Shown here: positions 25,947 through 34,155 of the stretch, one piece after another | Position numbering within the stretch: position 1 is the stretch's first letter | How the letters are laid out: each line of letters starts with the position of its first letter | NCBI GenBank assembly: GCA_007096045.1 | Contig: SFAU01000020.1 | Coordinates: 61,798 to 98,277, forward strand | DNA length: 36,480 nucleotides | Direction of reading: 5' to 3' | Source of the DNA: Microcystis novacekii Mn_MB_F_20050700_S1 | Lineage (GTDB): Bacteria; Cyanobacteriota; Cyanobacteriia; Cyanobacteriales; Microcystaceae | The notes under the pieces: model-generated | The model's input: only the letters and a program-made list of their open reading frames with translations | Database searches by the model: none | What the model was told of the DNA's origin: nothing | Translations under genes and position numbers: made by a program

Positions 25947-28169
25947 TTAGATGGTTAACCTTTCGAGCAGAGGTTGTAGGGCTTCTTCATAACTGCGCCA
26001 GCGCTCTACCGAGCGCTTATATATCGGTTGTCTTACTTGAGTAACACTGGCAGTACGCACTAAGCGATCGGTTTTATGGAACTGCATACAAGCATCATCC
26101 CATTCTAATCCGATAAAATCCAGGAGCCGAACCGTTTGCGCCGTTTGTTGAGCAACCGTTTCCTCATAGTCAATTTCCAACATGGGAACCGGTAAAACAC
26201 GCCGCCAATGTTCCATAATCCGCCAATATTGCTGAATGCGTTCGGCAATATGAGTTAAGTCAAACGCCCAGCGAATAGACTTAAACTGAGTCATCCAACA
26301 GGAAACCGCCACATCCCGCACATCGCGGCGACAATGGATAATCTTGGCATTGGGAAAAGCAGTAACAATCCAGCCCAAAAGGCTGTAATTGTCGGGCATT
26401 TTATCGACAATTCTCTGGACATTCTCCCTCTCTGTCCCTGCTTTGGTGAGCAGTTGTTCTAACTGTGCCAGATGCCAATCGGCTAGGTGAAGAATCTGGG
26501 GTTGACTAAGCTGCTGGAGACAGTCCCAGACGGTTGTACTGCCGGGAGGCCCCATCAGTGCAGGTAGGCTGTTAAAGCAATTGCCGGCAAAGTTGCGCTC
26601 ACCGGCCCCAAATACTTGGGGATGGCTCGCGAGAATCTGCTCCGTCAAAGTCGTGCCGCTGCGGGGCATCCCGACGATGAAAACGGGGGCGGTGGAGGGA
26701 TTGCCCATCCCCTGAGTGCGCTGGAAAAATTCGGGGGTGAAGTGGGCGATTAATTGGTCGATATATTGGGCATAATCATCGGGATTGTAATCCCAACCTC
26801 GCTCCTGCTTGTGGGCGGTGTGTAGTTTGTTTGCAGCGATCGCATGGGTGGCGGCTTGGCCGTAGTTCTTACAACCGTCGTAGTAGTGGGCGAGTCCAAA
26901 ATGAAGCGCCGACTGTGTGCCTTCTCTGGCCCACTTGGCCTCGAGTAATGTCTCCATCTGTTGAGCATCCTCTGGCGGCAGTTTTCCCCGCAAATTCTGG
27001 GCTAAATTGACCAGGGCGGGAATACAGTTAGGATTGACGGCCAAGGCCTCGCGGTTGGCGGCGTTGGCGCTTTCCACATCCCCGGCAGAGGCGAGAATGC
27101 TGGCTAGATGCGCCCGCAAGCCGGCATTTTCGGGCTTGAGTTCTACTGCTCGATAGGCCACCGCGACTGCCTCTTCTGCGTCGCCATCTTCCCAGAGAGC
27201 TTGGCTGAGTCCTGAATAGGCCTCGCCATAGTCGGAATGCTGCTCGATAATTTCTTGGTAGCGAGTGATGGCGGTGGCGCTATCCCCTAAGTCGAGAATT
27301 GCCCCAGCGAAGGCGCAGCGGCTATCAAGGCGATCTGGCTCAATTGCTAGGGCCCGATCGTACCAAGTGATCGCCTGTGGCAATTCGCTGACTTCCTGCC
27401 AAATTTCGCCGATCAGGGTGCAAAGCATGGCAGAATCGGGATTGAGATCGTAAGCTTTGCCATAGGCATCCATGGCCGCTTCCAACTGTCCCAAGGTGCG
27501 AAAGACGGTTCCCAAATTCATCCAGGCTTGACTATTTTTGGGTTCAGATTCGGCAGCCCGGCGGCAATATTCTAGGGCGCGTTCTGGCTGCCCGACTGCC
27601 AATAAAGTTAGTCCAAAATTGCCCATGGCGTGGGGTAAGTCGGGAGAGAGATTGAGGGCCTGTTGGTAAGCTTCGATCGCCGCATGAATCCGCCCTAATT
27701 CCCGCAAGGTATCGGCTCGGTAGGCGTGCAGTAGAGCCTGTTCTGGGGCGATCGCGATCGCCTGTTCGTAGGTTGTCAGCGCCTCCTGGTATTGCTCGGC
27801 TGCAAAGTAGGTACTGGCGAGGGTAATTAGGGCATTGGGATAGTTGGGACGCAGTTTTAAGGCTTTTTGACAGGCGGAAATTGCTTCGTTATAGCGGTGA
27901 CTCTGGCGATAAGCTGCGCCTAAGTTGCACTGGTAAATTGGTTCACTGGGTTTTAATTTTACTGCTTTCTGTAATAGTCGGACGGCTCGTTCTTTTTCTC
28001 CTTGATTAAGAGCAATCAACCCTGATAAGTTGAGAGCGCCGTGATGATTAGGATTGCTGCTGAGGAGTTGATTGGCGATCGCATCCGCTTCCTGGAGGCG
28101 ACCTGTCCGCAGGCGATCGAATCCAGTTTCAATGGTTATACTGGTTGTTTTGGTAGATTTAGAGCGCAT
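25947..28169 (-). CDS. TPR-repeat sulfotransferase
   Basis: This 740-aa protein is a fusion. Residues about 12-430 are tandem tetratricopeptide repeats (for example NHHGALNLSGLIALNQGEK and YQCNLGAAYRQSHRYNEAI). Residues about 490-735 are a sulfotransferase. VGMPRSGTT near 498 is the 5'-phosphosulfate loop binding PAPS, and IIHCRRDVRDVAVSCW is the 3'-phosphate-binding segment. Such proteins transfer sulfate from PAPS to proteins or glycans, the TPR part probably binding the acceptor. No signal peptide is seen, so the substrate is met in the cytoplasm. It lies downstream of a PEP-CTERM exported protein on the same strand, separated by REP-like hairpins; a functional link is speculative. Confidence 0.92.
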   Translation of the reverse strand: MRSKSTKTTSITIETGFDRLRTGRLQEADAIANQLLSSNPNHHGALNLSGLIALNQGEKERAVRLLQKAVKLKPSEPIYQCNLGAAYRQSHRYNEAISACQKALKLRPNYPNALITLASTYFAAEQYQEALTTYEQAIAIAPEQALLHAYRADTLRELGRIHAAIEAYQQALNLSPDLPHAMGNFGLTLLAVGQPERALEYCRRAAESEPKNSQAWMNLGTVFRTLGQLEAAMDAYGKAYDLNPDSAMLCTLIGEIWQEVSELPQAITWYDRALAIEPDRLDSRCAFAGAILDLGDSATAITRYQEIIEQHSDYGEAYSGLSQALWEDGDAEEAVAVAYRAVELKPENAGLRAHLASILASAGDVESANAANREALAVNPNCIPALVNLAQNLRGKLPPEDAQQMETLLEAKWAREGTQSALHFGLAHYYDGCKNYGQAATHAIAANKLHTAHKQERGWDYNPDDYAQYIDQLIAHFTPEFFQRTQGMGNPSTAPVFIVGMPRSGTTLTEQILASHPQVFGAGERNFAGNCFNSLPALMGPPGSTTVWDCLQQLSQPQILHLADWHLAQLEQLLTKAGTERENVQRIVDKMPDNYSLLGWIVTAFPNAKIIHCRRDVRDVAVSCWMTQFKSIRWAFDLTHIAERIQQYWRIMEHWRRVLPVPMLEIDYEETVAQQTAQTVRLLDFIGLEWDDACMQFHKTDRLVRTASVTQVRQPIYKRSVERWRSYEEALQPLLERLTI

Positions 28170-28193
28170 AGTAGTATGGTTATAGTATAAGCC

Positions 28194-28264
28194 AGAAAAC
28201 GGGTTTCTCCAACCCAGAAACCCGCTTTCTTCAAGAAAGCGGGTTTCTTAGAAAGCGGGTTTCT
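28194..28264. repeat. REP-like palindromes between the PEP-CTERM and sulfotransferase genes
   Basis: Four copies of the 15-mer family: AGAAAACGGGTTTCT (28194), its G-variant inverted (28216), and AGAAAGCGGGTTTCT at 28234 and 28250. Copies 28216 and 28234 form a perfect 15-bp stem with loop TCA. The position just after the PEP-CTERM stop suggests it acts as a terminator. Confidence 0.9.
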
Positions 28265-28268
28265 TCGC

Positions 28269-29279
28269 TTACTTGCGTCGTTTGATCTTAGACAACAACC
28301 CAAAACCTAGTAAACTTCCCAATCCTATGAGGCTAGAAGGTTCGGGAGTAGCAGCGGGTGGCTGTTGTGGCGCCCAGTTGGCAATTGCCCCAATCTGGGT
28401 GGGCGACAAACCCGCCAGCAAGCCAGCGGTGTCCAAGGTACTCAAGTCATTGAAAACCGAAGTACCTGCCTGGGCCTCGGCTAAACTATTGCTCAGGCTA
28501 GTGAACCACATCAGGCTCTTAGTCTCCCCAGGGGCAAGGCTCAAAGTCCAGATATCCCCAAAGAGATCCAACTCACCAATAAAGTCCTCACCCGGTACCG
28601 CCGGAGTGGAAGAGGCAAGTTGCCCCCCCGGACCAAAGCGCACGAAGGTGACAAAGGCATCCTGATTCGCTGGACCATCAGAGGTAATGAACCAACGGTC
28701 AAGAGCCGACTGGAAGGTATTGTCTCCCGTGCTGCTGTCCTCAATCTTACAATTAGCGTCACAACCCAAGTTACCGCCATAGGCGATCGCGGCTGAGAGG
28801 GGATTGGCGGTGGTGTTGGTGAAGGTGCCAAACACCCGCAGATTGGGGCCAGAAGCACTCATGAAGTAGTCCAGGCTGGTGTTGATGCCGCCAAGGTTGA
28901 CGGGGCTGATGGTGTTGACGAAGGTTCCCGCCCCAGTGGTGGTCAGATCCACCTTGAAATCAGGCTGATTGAAGGCTGCTCCGTTGACGGTGATGCCAGC
29001 GAAGCTGTCGAAAGCATCACCTCGCCCGCCGTCAATAAACGCAGAACCGATGCCATAGGCAATGCTTCCTGTTGCACCGGAAAGCACGGTAAGAGGAGAA
29101 TTGACTATGGAGTTGGAGATAGTAGAATATATAACCCCTCCCTGGGTCACTATCTGGGACAGAGTGACCACTGCCGCTTGTGCGGGGGCAGCCGCCAGCA
29201 TCATGCCTGCACCCGCCGCTAGGGCGATGGGAGCCAGTTTCAGTTTGTCAAAGGCGCTATTTTTCAGTTTTGCATTCAT
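28269..29279 (-). CDS. PEP-CTERM-anchored exported protein
   Basis: This 336-aa protein of unknown role is predicted to be exported and sorted by the exosortase system. I choose the ATG at 29279 (MNAKLKNSAFDKL) because it gives a normal signal peptide (KLAPIALAAGAGMMLAAAPAQA); a frame from 29384 only adds non-conserved residues. The C-terminus has the PEP motif TPEPSS, a hydrophobic segment LIGLGSLLGFGLL and the basic tail SKIKRRK. The mature part is Gly/Thr/Asn-rich with one Cys pair (LGCDANCKI), as in beta-rich surface proteins. A C9 tract and a 9-bp palindrome lie upstream and could affect expression. No recognisable enzymatic domain. Confidence 0.9.
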   Translation of the reverse strand: MNAKLKNSAFDKLKLAPIALAAGAGMMLAAAPAQAAVVTLSQIVTQGGVIYSTISNSIVNSPLTVLSGATGSIAYGIGSAFIDGGRGDAFDSFAGITVNGAAFNQPDFKVDLTTTGAGTFVNTISPVNLGGINTSLDYFMSASGPNLRVFGTFTNTTANPLSAAIAYGGNLGCDANCKIEDSSTGDNTFQSALDRWFITSDGPANQDAFVTFVRFGPGGQLASSTPAVPGEDFIGELDLFGDIWTLSLAPGETKSLMWFTSLSNSLAEAQAGTSVFNDLSTLDTAGLLAGLSPTQIGAIANWAPQQPPAATPEPSSLIGLGSLLGFGLLSKIKRRK

Positions 29280-29405
29280 GATTATTTCATCTGTACATTG
29301 GATAAAGATAAATTTGTTGGCGATTACAGCTTTTTTCAGTTGGTCCAAGACACGGCACCACCTAATCCTAAAGCTCGCTTCCAAAAGTACCCTCTCCCCC
29401 CCCCG

Positions 29406-29427
29406 AACTGTATCTTACGATACAGTT
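29406..29427. promoter_or_regulatory. Perfect palindrome upstream of the PEP-CTERM gene (operator candidate)
   Basis: Arms AACTGTATC and GATACAGTT (9 bp, perfect) around TTAC, about 130 bp upstream of the PEP-CTERM ATG. It is unlike the REP-type 15-mers. A run of nine C (29396-29404) abuts it on the gene-proximal side. The binding protein is unknown. Confidence 0.4.
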
Positions 29428-29441
29428 TTAAAAAAATCTTT

Positions 29442-29776
29442 AGAAAGCGGGTTTCTTTAAGAAATTTAAGAAAGCGGGTTTCTCAACATCAACTCAGAAA
29501 CCCGCTTTCTCCGCTTTCTCATCATCAACCCAGAAAGCGGGTTTCTCATCATCAACTCAGAAAGCGGGTTTCTCATCAACCCAGAAAGCGGGTTTCTCAA
29601 CAACCCAGAAACCCGCTTTCTCCGCTTTCTCATCATCAACTCAGAAAGCGGGTTTCTCATCAACCCAGAAACCCGCTTTCTCCGCTTTCTCATCATCAAC
29701 CCAGAAAGCGGGTTTCTCATCAACTCAGAAAGCGGGTTTCTCATCATCAACTCAGAAACCCGCTTTCTCCGCTTTC
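29442..29776. repeat. REP-like array: twelve copies of a 15-bp element in both orientations
   Basis: AGAAAGCGGGTTTCT starts at 29442, 29469, 29532, 29559, 29583, 29643, 29703 and 29727. Its complement AGAAACCCGCTTTCT starts at 29496, 29607, 29667 and 29754. The spacers are nearly invariant (CATCATCAAC, CATCAAC, CAACAAC), and extra CCGCTTTCTC half-copies follow the inverted elements. A 60-bp unit repeats from 29583 and 29643. All intervals are multiples of three, which leaves long but meaningless frames open on both strands. It lies immediately upstream of the RAYT gene. Not CRISPR: the spacers are not unique and the repeat is too short. Confidence 0.93.
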
Positions 29777-29800
29777 TCTTAGCTTAGAATGGTAAGCCAG

Positions 29801-29815
29801 AGAAACCCGTTTTCT
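29801..29815. repeat. REP-like 15-mer, A-variant, just before the RAYT start
   Basis: AGAAACCCGTTTTCT lies 15 bp upstream of the RAYT ATG. It is near or overlaps the expected ribosome site, so binding by the transposase could affect its own translation or transcription. Confidence 0.7.
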
Positions 29816-29830
29816 AGAGATAAGATAAAT

Positions 29831-30400
29831 ATGCCCTATCGTCATAATACTTTTGAAGTAGGACAATACTACCATATCTATAATCGCGGCAATAACCGTC
29901 AAGATATCTTCTTTGAGCGAGAAAATTATCTTTTTTTTCTGCGATTGGTGCGTAAATATCTGGTAGAAACGCTAGATGTTATTGTCTATTGCTTGATGCC
30001 CAACCACTATCACCTGTTAGTGATGCTGAAAAAAGCCGAGCTTTCTGCGGCAATGCAAGCCTTTTCTTTGTCTTATACCAAAGCCATAAATCGGCGATAT
30101 GGGCGAGTTGGCTCATTGTTTCAAGGGCGGTTTCAGGCAATTCTAGTAAATGACACAGAGTATTTGTTAAATTTGTCGAGGTATATTCACTGTAATCCAG
30201 TTAAAGCGGGTTTGGTAAGTCAGCCCCAGGAATGGGAATTCTCCAGTTTTCGCGAATATGTGGGATGGCGAGAAGGAACACTACCCAATCTGGAAATTAT
30301 TGTCGCGACTTTAGGCTCGATGGCTGCTTGTCGTTCATTTATGATGATGGATATAGATGTCATCTCTCCAGAGTTAAAGGGGCTGCTGTTAGATGAGTAG
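29831..30400 (+). CDS. REP-associated tyrosine transposase (RAYT, Y1_Tnp / IS200-like HUH nuclease)
   Basis: I start this 189-aa protein at MPYRHNTFEVGQYYHIYNRG (ATG 29831), because HIYNRG near the N-terminus is typical of the family; the longer frame from 29789 translates repeat DNA. The HUH motif is MPNHYHLLV (His59, His61). GRVGSLFQGRFQAILV and YLLNLSRYIHCNPVKAGLV carry the conserved tyrosines (Tyr111 and Tyr118; one is the nucleophile), followed by WEFSSFREY. RAYTs are single-copy domesticated relatives of IS200/IS605 transposases that cut single-stranded REP palindromes. Here the gene is flanked on both sides by copies of one palindromic 15-mer, the expected setting. All key residues are present, so it looks active. 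Confidence 0.93.
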   Translation: MPYRHNTFEVGQYYHIYNRGNNRQDIFFERENYLFFLRLVRKYLVETLDVIVYCLMPNHYHLLVMLKKAELSAAMQAFSLSYTKAINRRYGRVGSLFQGRFQAILVNDTEYLLNLSRYIHCNPVKAGLVSQPQEWEFSSFREYVGWREGTLPNLEIIVATLGSMAACRSFMMMDIDVISPELKGLLLDE

Positions 30401-30411
30401 GTAGAAACCCA

Positions 30412-30511
30412 AGAAACCCGCTTTCTTTAAGAGAAACCCAAGAAACCCCAAGAAACCCGCTTTCTTTAAGAGAAACCAAGAAACCCGCTTTCTTTAAGAA
30501 AGCGGGTTTCT
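30412..30511. repeat. REP-like elements downstream of the RAYT gene
   Basis: AGAAACCCGCTTTCT at 30412, 30451 and 30479, and AGAAAGCGGGTTTCT at 30497. The last two form a perfect 15-bp stem with loop TTA. Spacers are TTAAGAGAAACC-type, different from those of the upstream array. Likely also the RAYT terminator. Confidence 0.9.
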
Positions 30512-30579
30512 AATCTCTTAAACGGCTAAACTGAAAATAGCTGCTTACCTTTGGCTCTCATTTCTCAGATTGTAAAATA

Positions 30580-31746
30580 ATGCAAATTTATCTTGACTAT
30601 AGCGCCACTACCCCCACTCATCCCCAAGTAATCGAGCGGGTTGCCACTATTCTCCAGCATGATTGGGGCAATCCCTCCAGTTTACACAGTTGGGGACAGG
30701 ATACGGCGACAGTCATCGAAATGGCCAGAGAACAGGTAGCAGGGTTAATTAATGCCAATCCAGACCAGATTATCTTCACTTCTGGCGGCACGGAGGCCGA
30801 TAATTTAGCGATTATCGGGGTTGCTCAACAGTATAACCGCCCCCGTCATATAATTATTTCTAGTGTGGAACATTCGGCGATCGCTGAACCCTGTAAACAA
30901 TTAGAGCAGCAAGGTTGGCAAATTACTCGTCTTCCCGTCAATCGTCAAGGTAGGGTAAATCCTTTAGACCTAAAAGCCGCAATTCAAAGCGATACGGTCT
31001 TAATTTCCATTATTTACGGACAAAGTGAGGTGGGAACCCTACAACCGATTGAAGAATTGGGCAGCATTGCCAGAGAAAGGGGAGTGCTTTTTCATACCGA
31101 TGCGGTGCAGGTGGCGGCAAGATGCGATATTGATGTGCGGAAACTGCCCGTAGATTTATTATCTCTTTCCAGCCATAAAATTTATGGAATGCAAGGATCG
31201 GGAGCTTTATACATCAGAGCCGGTGTCGATATTTTACCATTACTGCGGGGCGGTGGTCAGGAAAAAGGTCTGCGATCGGGAACCCAAGCCGTACCAGCGA
31301 TCGCAGCTTTTGGTTTAGCGGCCGAATTAGCCCAAAAAGACTTAATTAGCGAAAAAATGCGTTTAATCGCCTTGCGAGATCGATTATTTGACCTCTTAGC
31401 TGATTATCCTTATCTGCGGCCCACGGGGGACCGATTCTATCGTTTACCCCACCACGTCAGCTTTATTGTCCGTCCCGACGATGACAGTCACATCACGGGA
31501 AAACAGCTAGTTCGTCAGCTTAATTTAGCAGGAATCGGCATTAGTTCCGGATCCGCCTGTCATAGCGGCAAACTTTCCCCCAGTCCAATTTTAAAAGCTA
31601 TGGGTTACAGCGATCGAGAAGCATTAGCGGGAATTCGTTTAACCCTGGGAAGGGACACCAGCGCCGCCGATATCGATTGGACGGCGCTTGTATTAAAACA
31701 AGTGATTGATCGCTGTTTATCTGCTTTAATTGTGAGCAAGAGTTAG
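30580..31746 (+). CDS. Cysteine desulfurase (NifS/IscS family)
   Basis: This 388-aa PLP enzyme converts cysteine to alanine and a protein-bound persulfide used for Fe-S clusters and thio-cofactors. MQIYLDYSATTPTHPQV starts the fold. FTSGGTEADNLAI binds the phosphate side. SVEHSAIAEP and HTDAVQ contact the cofactor ring, and SLSSHKIYG contains the Schiff-base lysine. SSGSACHSGK contains the catalytic cysteine on a short loop. It is about the length of IscS/NifS-type enzymes. Cyanobacteria have several paralogues, so I give no symbol. It ends one base before the stop of a small convergent gene. Confidence 0.95.
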   Translation: MQIYLDYSATTPTHPQVIERVATILQHDWGNPSSLHSWGQDTATVIEMAREQVAGLINANPDQIIFTSGGTEADNLAIIGVAQQYNRPRHIIISSVEHSAIAEPCKQLEQQGWQITRLPVNRQGRVNPLDLKAAIQSDTVLISIIYGQSEVGTLQPIEELGSIARERGVLFHTDAVQVAARCDIDVRKLPVDLLSLSSHKIYGMQGSGALYIRAGVDILPLLRGGGQEKGLRSGTQAVPAIAAFGLAAELAQKDLISEKMRLIALRDRLFDLLADYPYLRPTGDRFYRLPHHVSFIVRPDDDSHITGKQLVRQLNLAGIGISSGSACHSGKLSPSPILKAMGYSDREALAGIRLTLGRDTSAADIDWTALVLKQVIDRCLSALIVSKS

Positions 31747-31747
31747 T

Positions 31748-31945
31748 TTATGCCTCAAATTGTCCTTCGATCAAGATAATTTCGCCAAAATCGGGAATCC
31801 ATGCCACCCAACGGCCCTGATCCTGTTCACAGAGTAGTAGTGCTTCATCAAAGCTGTAGGGAGAGGGAAGCATTCTGAGTTGTACCCATGTGTTTGCTTG
31901 GGGACAAGTAACAACGGCAGTAGTGCGAGATTGTAGTAAGGACAT
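31748..31945 (-). CDS. Small hypothetical protein, probably conserved in cyanobacteria
   Basis: A 65-aa protein, MSLLQSRTTAVVTC at the start, Trp- and acid-rich at the end (GRWVAWIPDFGEIILIEGQFEA). There is no signal peptide, membrane segment or known motif. The composition is protein-like, and the middle part (WVQLRMLPSPYSFDEALLLCEQ) suggests a compact alpha/beta fold. I believe similar short proteins occur widely in cyanobacteria, but cannot confirm it here. It is convergent with the cysteine desulfurase (1-bp gap). The 279 bp upstream carries a short GTGTGGG repeat near 32043 and no other gene. Confidence 0.7.
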   Translation of the reverse strand: MSLLQSRTTAVVTCPQANTWVQLRMLPSPYSFDEALLLCEQDQGRWVAWIPDFGEIILIEGQFEA

Positions 31946-32224
31946 ACACAGATTACCCTGATAATTCTGTATCTAAATTTACAAAAAAACCGATGACTGT
32001 GGGTAACTTTGTTTTAAATCTTTACATCTTTACCTTTTCAAGGGTGTGGGGTGTGGGGTTTTACCGATTTTCAGGTGTAGCTGAAATTTCCCCCCGATTA
32101 CTCCAATGACCGACACTTTGTTGATTTCAAAAAAGCCTAAAGATATTATCCCACAAGGTTTTTAGATTTATTCAGCCAATCCTAGCTATGATCGTTACTG
32201 GTAAATGATAGTTAATAACTGGTA

Positions 32225-33166
32225 ATGGTAAGTTCTTTCCCTCCCACCTATAAAATCGCCGTCATCGGTGACGTTCACGACCAATGGGAAATAGAAGATA
32301 ATTTAGCACTAGAAGCTTTAAAAGTCGATTTAGCTCTATTTGTGGGCGATTTTGGCAATGAATCCCTAGAAATTGTCGGTCGGATTGCTAGTTTGTCCTT
32401 ACCAAAAGCCGTTATTCTCGGTAATCATGACGCTTGGTATAGCGCCACCCCCTGGGGACGAAAACAATGTCCCTACGATCGCGATAAAGAAGATCGTGTC
32501 ACCGCCCAGTTAGAATTATTAGGGGTTGCTCATGTGGGTTACTCAAAACTAGACCTACCCAGTTTACAGCTTTCGATTGTTGGGGGTCGTCCCTTTACTT
32601 GGGGGGGAGCCGAGTGGAAAAATGGAGAATTTTTGCAAGAACGCTATAATATCAGCAGTTTTGCCGAATCTACCGCCAAAATTATCGCTAATATTCAAGA
32701 TACTGCCTATAATAACCTGATTTTTTTAGGTCACAATGGTCCGGCCGGACTGGGAAAGGAAGCGGAAGCTATCTGTGGTCGCGATTGGCAACCTTTGGGA
32801 GGGGACCACGGGGATCCGGATTTAGCAGCGGCCATCGAACAAGCACAGCTATTAGGAAAACAGGTTCCTCTCGTCAGTTTCGGTCATATGCACCACCGTC
32901 TCCGTCATACTACTTCCCGTTTACGCAATCCCGTGGTCACTTCCGAGATGGGAACTGTTTATCTGAATGCTGCTAGTGTCCCTCGCATTCTCCACTCTGA
33001 TAGGGGTAAATCTCGCAATTTTTCCCTAGTCACTCTTGCAGAAGGTCTAGTCACAGAAGCATCTTTAATCTGGTTGAACGATAATTTTGAGATTATCAGT
33101 AATAGAAAACTCTATCACTCTGGGTCGTCAATCGATCGCCTATCTCCCCAATCTTGTTATTCTTAA
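32225..33166 (+). CDS. Calcineurin-like metallophosphoesterase (TIGR04168-type)
   Basis: This 313-aa protein keeps the five metallophosphoesterase blocks: GDVHDQW (about 15-21), VGDFGN, GNHDAW, LGHNGPAG and FGHMHHRL. These supply the Asp/His/Asn ligands of a two-metal centre that hydrolyses phosphate mono- or diesters. The pattern GDVHDQW with a long insert between GNHD and GHNGP matches the cyanobacterial/plant family known as TIGR04168; the physiological substrate is unknown. No signal peptide, so probably cytosolic. It stands alone on the plus strand; the ATG at 32225 has only a weak ribosome site. Confidence 0.92.
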   Translation: MVSSFPPTYKIAVIGDVHDQWEIEDNLALEALKVDLALFVGDFGNESLEIVGRIASLSLPKAVILGNHDAWYSATPWGRKQCPYDRDKEDRVTAQLELLGVAHVGYSKLDLPSLQLSIVGGRPFTWGGAEWKNGEFLQERYNISSFAESTAKIIANIQDTAYNNLIFLGHNGPAGLGKEAEAICGRDWQPLGGDHGDPDLAAAIEQAQLLGKQVPLVSFGHMHHRLRHTTSRLRNPVVTSEMGTVYLNAASVPRILHSDRGKSRNFSLVTLAEGLVTEASLIWLNDNFEIISNRKLYHSGSSIDRLSPQSCYS

Positions 33167-33198
33167 TTTACATCTCCCCACACCCCACTCCCCACTTC

Positions 33199-34155
33199 CT
33201 ATAGATAGTTAATTTTTTGAGCGATTAGAGGTAAAGCAAGAGCGATAGCAACACTAACAATCATACCGATAAAAGCTTTCAAGGCATCCCCTAAAACCAG
33301 TTTACCCGTGGCGGCTAAATTAGGGTTTTCTCTGGTTAAAGTCAGAGAAATTTCTCGACCTCCTAATAAACCTAAAAATACCCAAGTGGTACTCATGGGA
33401 ATATGATTATAGCCAACGAAAAACAGTAAAATTAAGCCATAAATTAAGTTAATAATTGTTGCAGAACGTGGATCATGGGCGTTAGTTTTGCTAGTGACAA
33501 TTTTCTCGATTTGACCACCATGATTAATAAAAATGATGGTTTGCAGGAGTAGCATAATTGTTAGAGATAAAACTAACCATGTTGCCGCTAACTGTCTGGG
33601 AAGATAGGCGAAAATATTGGCAAAATCTTGCATTAACCATTGACTCCAGAGAAACCCAGTAGATAACCACTGTAAAACTACCCAGATTTTTTGAGGTTCT
33701 TTATTAACTGTTTCTAGGAAAAAGTTTTCTAATTGATAAATAATTCGATAGATTACTAACCCCACTATAACAGCAATAGCATAACCCCAAGCGGATTTAA
33801 CTAACATTTCATCTAGAGATTGGGGAGCAAAAACTGTTAAAACTAAAAAGGTTGTACTCACAGGTATTCCCCAAGTGGTGAGAATTAAAATTGCTAAGGG
33901 AGGAACGATATAAATCCAAGTAAAAGTTTCTGGGAAGGGAATCATTTCTAGTCGATTATAGGCCACATCTCCCTGATTAATGTACCAACCAGCGATAAAA
34001 ATAGAGGCTAAGATTATACTGGAATACAGCCATAAAATCCACCAGGGACGTTCTTCATTAGCACTTAAAAAAGTACCTAAAGTCTGTAGGGAATCGTTGG
34101 CAACAATTGCATAAGCTGATAGAATAAAGCCAGCAATCATAAAAAAATTACTCAT
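33199..34155 (-). CDS. PiT/PHO4-like inorganic anion permease
   Basis: A 318-aa membrane protein from ATG 34155 (MSNFFMIAGF); a TTG at 34191 would add 12 residues but is less likely. About eight hydrophobic helices are visible. Two related segments mark the PiT inverted-repeat fold: AYAIVANDSLQTLGTF with IPVSTTFLVLTVF in the first half, and IPMSTTWVFLGLLGG with GDALKAFIG in the second. PiT proteins cotransport phosphate with H+ or Na+. This one is short and lacks some canonical signature residues (NDS rather than GANDVAN), so phosphate as substrate is likely but not shown. Confidence 0.8.
   Translation of the reverse strand: MSNFFMIAGFILSAYAIVANDSLQTLGTFLSANEERPWWILWLYSSIILASIFIAGWYINQGDVAYNRLEMIPFPETFTWIYIVPPLAILILTTWGIPVSTTFLVLTVFAPQSLDEMLVKSAWGYAIAVIVGLVIYRIIYQLENFFLETVNKEPQKIWVVLQWLSTGFLWSQWLMQDFANIFAYLPRQLAATWLVLSLTIMLLLQTIIFINHGGQIEKIVTSKTNAHDPRSATIINLIYGLILLFFVGYNHIPMSTTWVFLGLLGGREISLTLTRENPNLAATGKLVLGDALKAFIGMIVSVAIALALPLIAQKINYL

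Noticed and set aside
28541-28858. 105-codon minus-strand frame inside the PEP-CTERM gene
   Set aside because: Overlapping frame of a GC-richer gene; Pro/Arg/Ser-rich and unlike a protein.
29280-29384. Longer start of the PEP-CTERM protein
   Set aside because: It would bury the signal peptide 35 residues inside the protein; the ATG at 29279 gives a normal one.
29442-29776. CRISPR-like array
   Set aside because: The repeat is 15 bp and palindromic, occurs in both orientations, and the spacers are 9-21 bp and nearly identical. No cas genes in the window.
29298-29795. 165-codon plus-strand frame and a 94-codon minus-strand frame (29466-29750) across the repeat array
   Set aside because: Both translate only the 15-mer repeat and its spacers into repetitive Arg/Asn/Pro/Leu/Ser sequence. 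They stay open because the spacing is divisible by three. No ribosome site or family resemblance.
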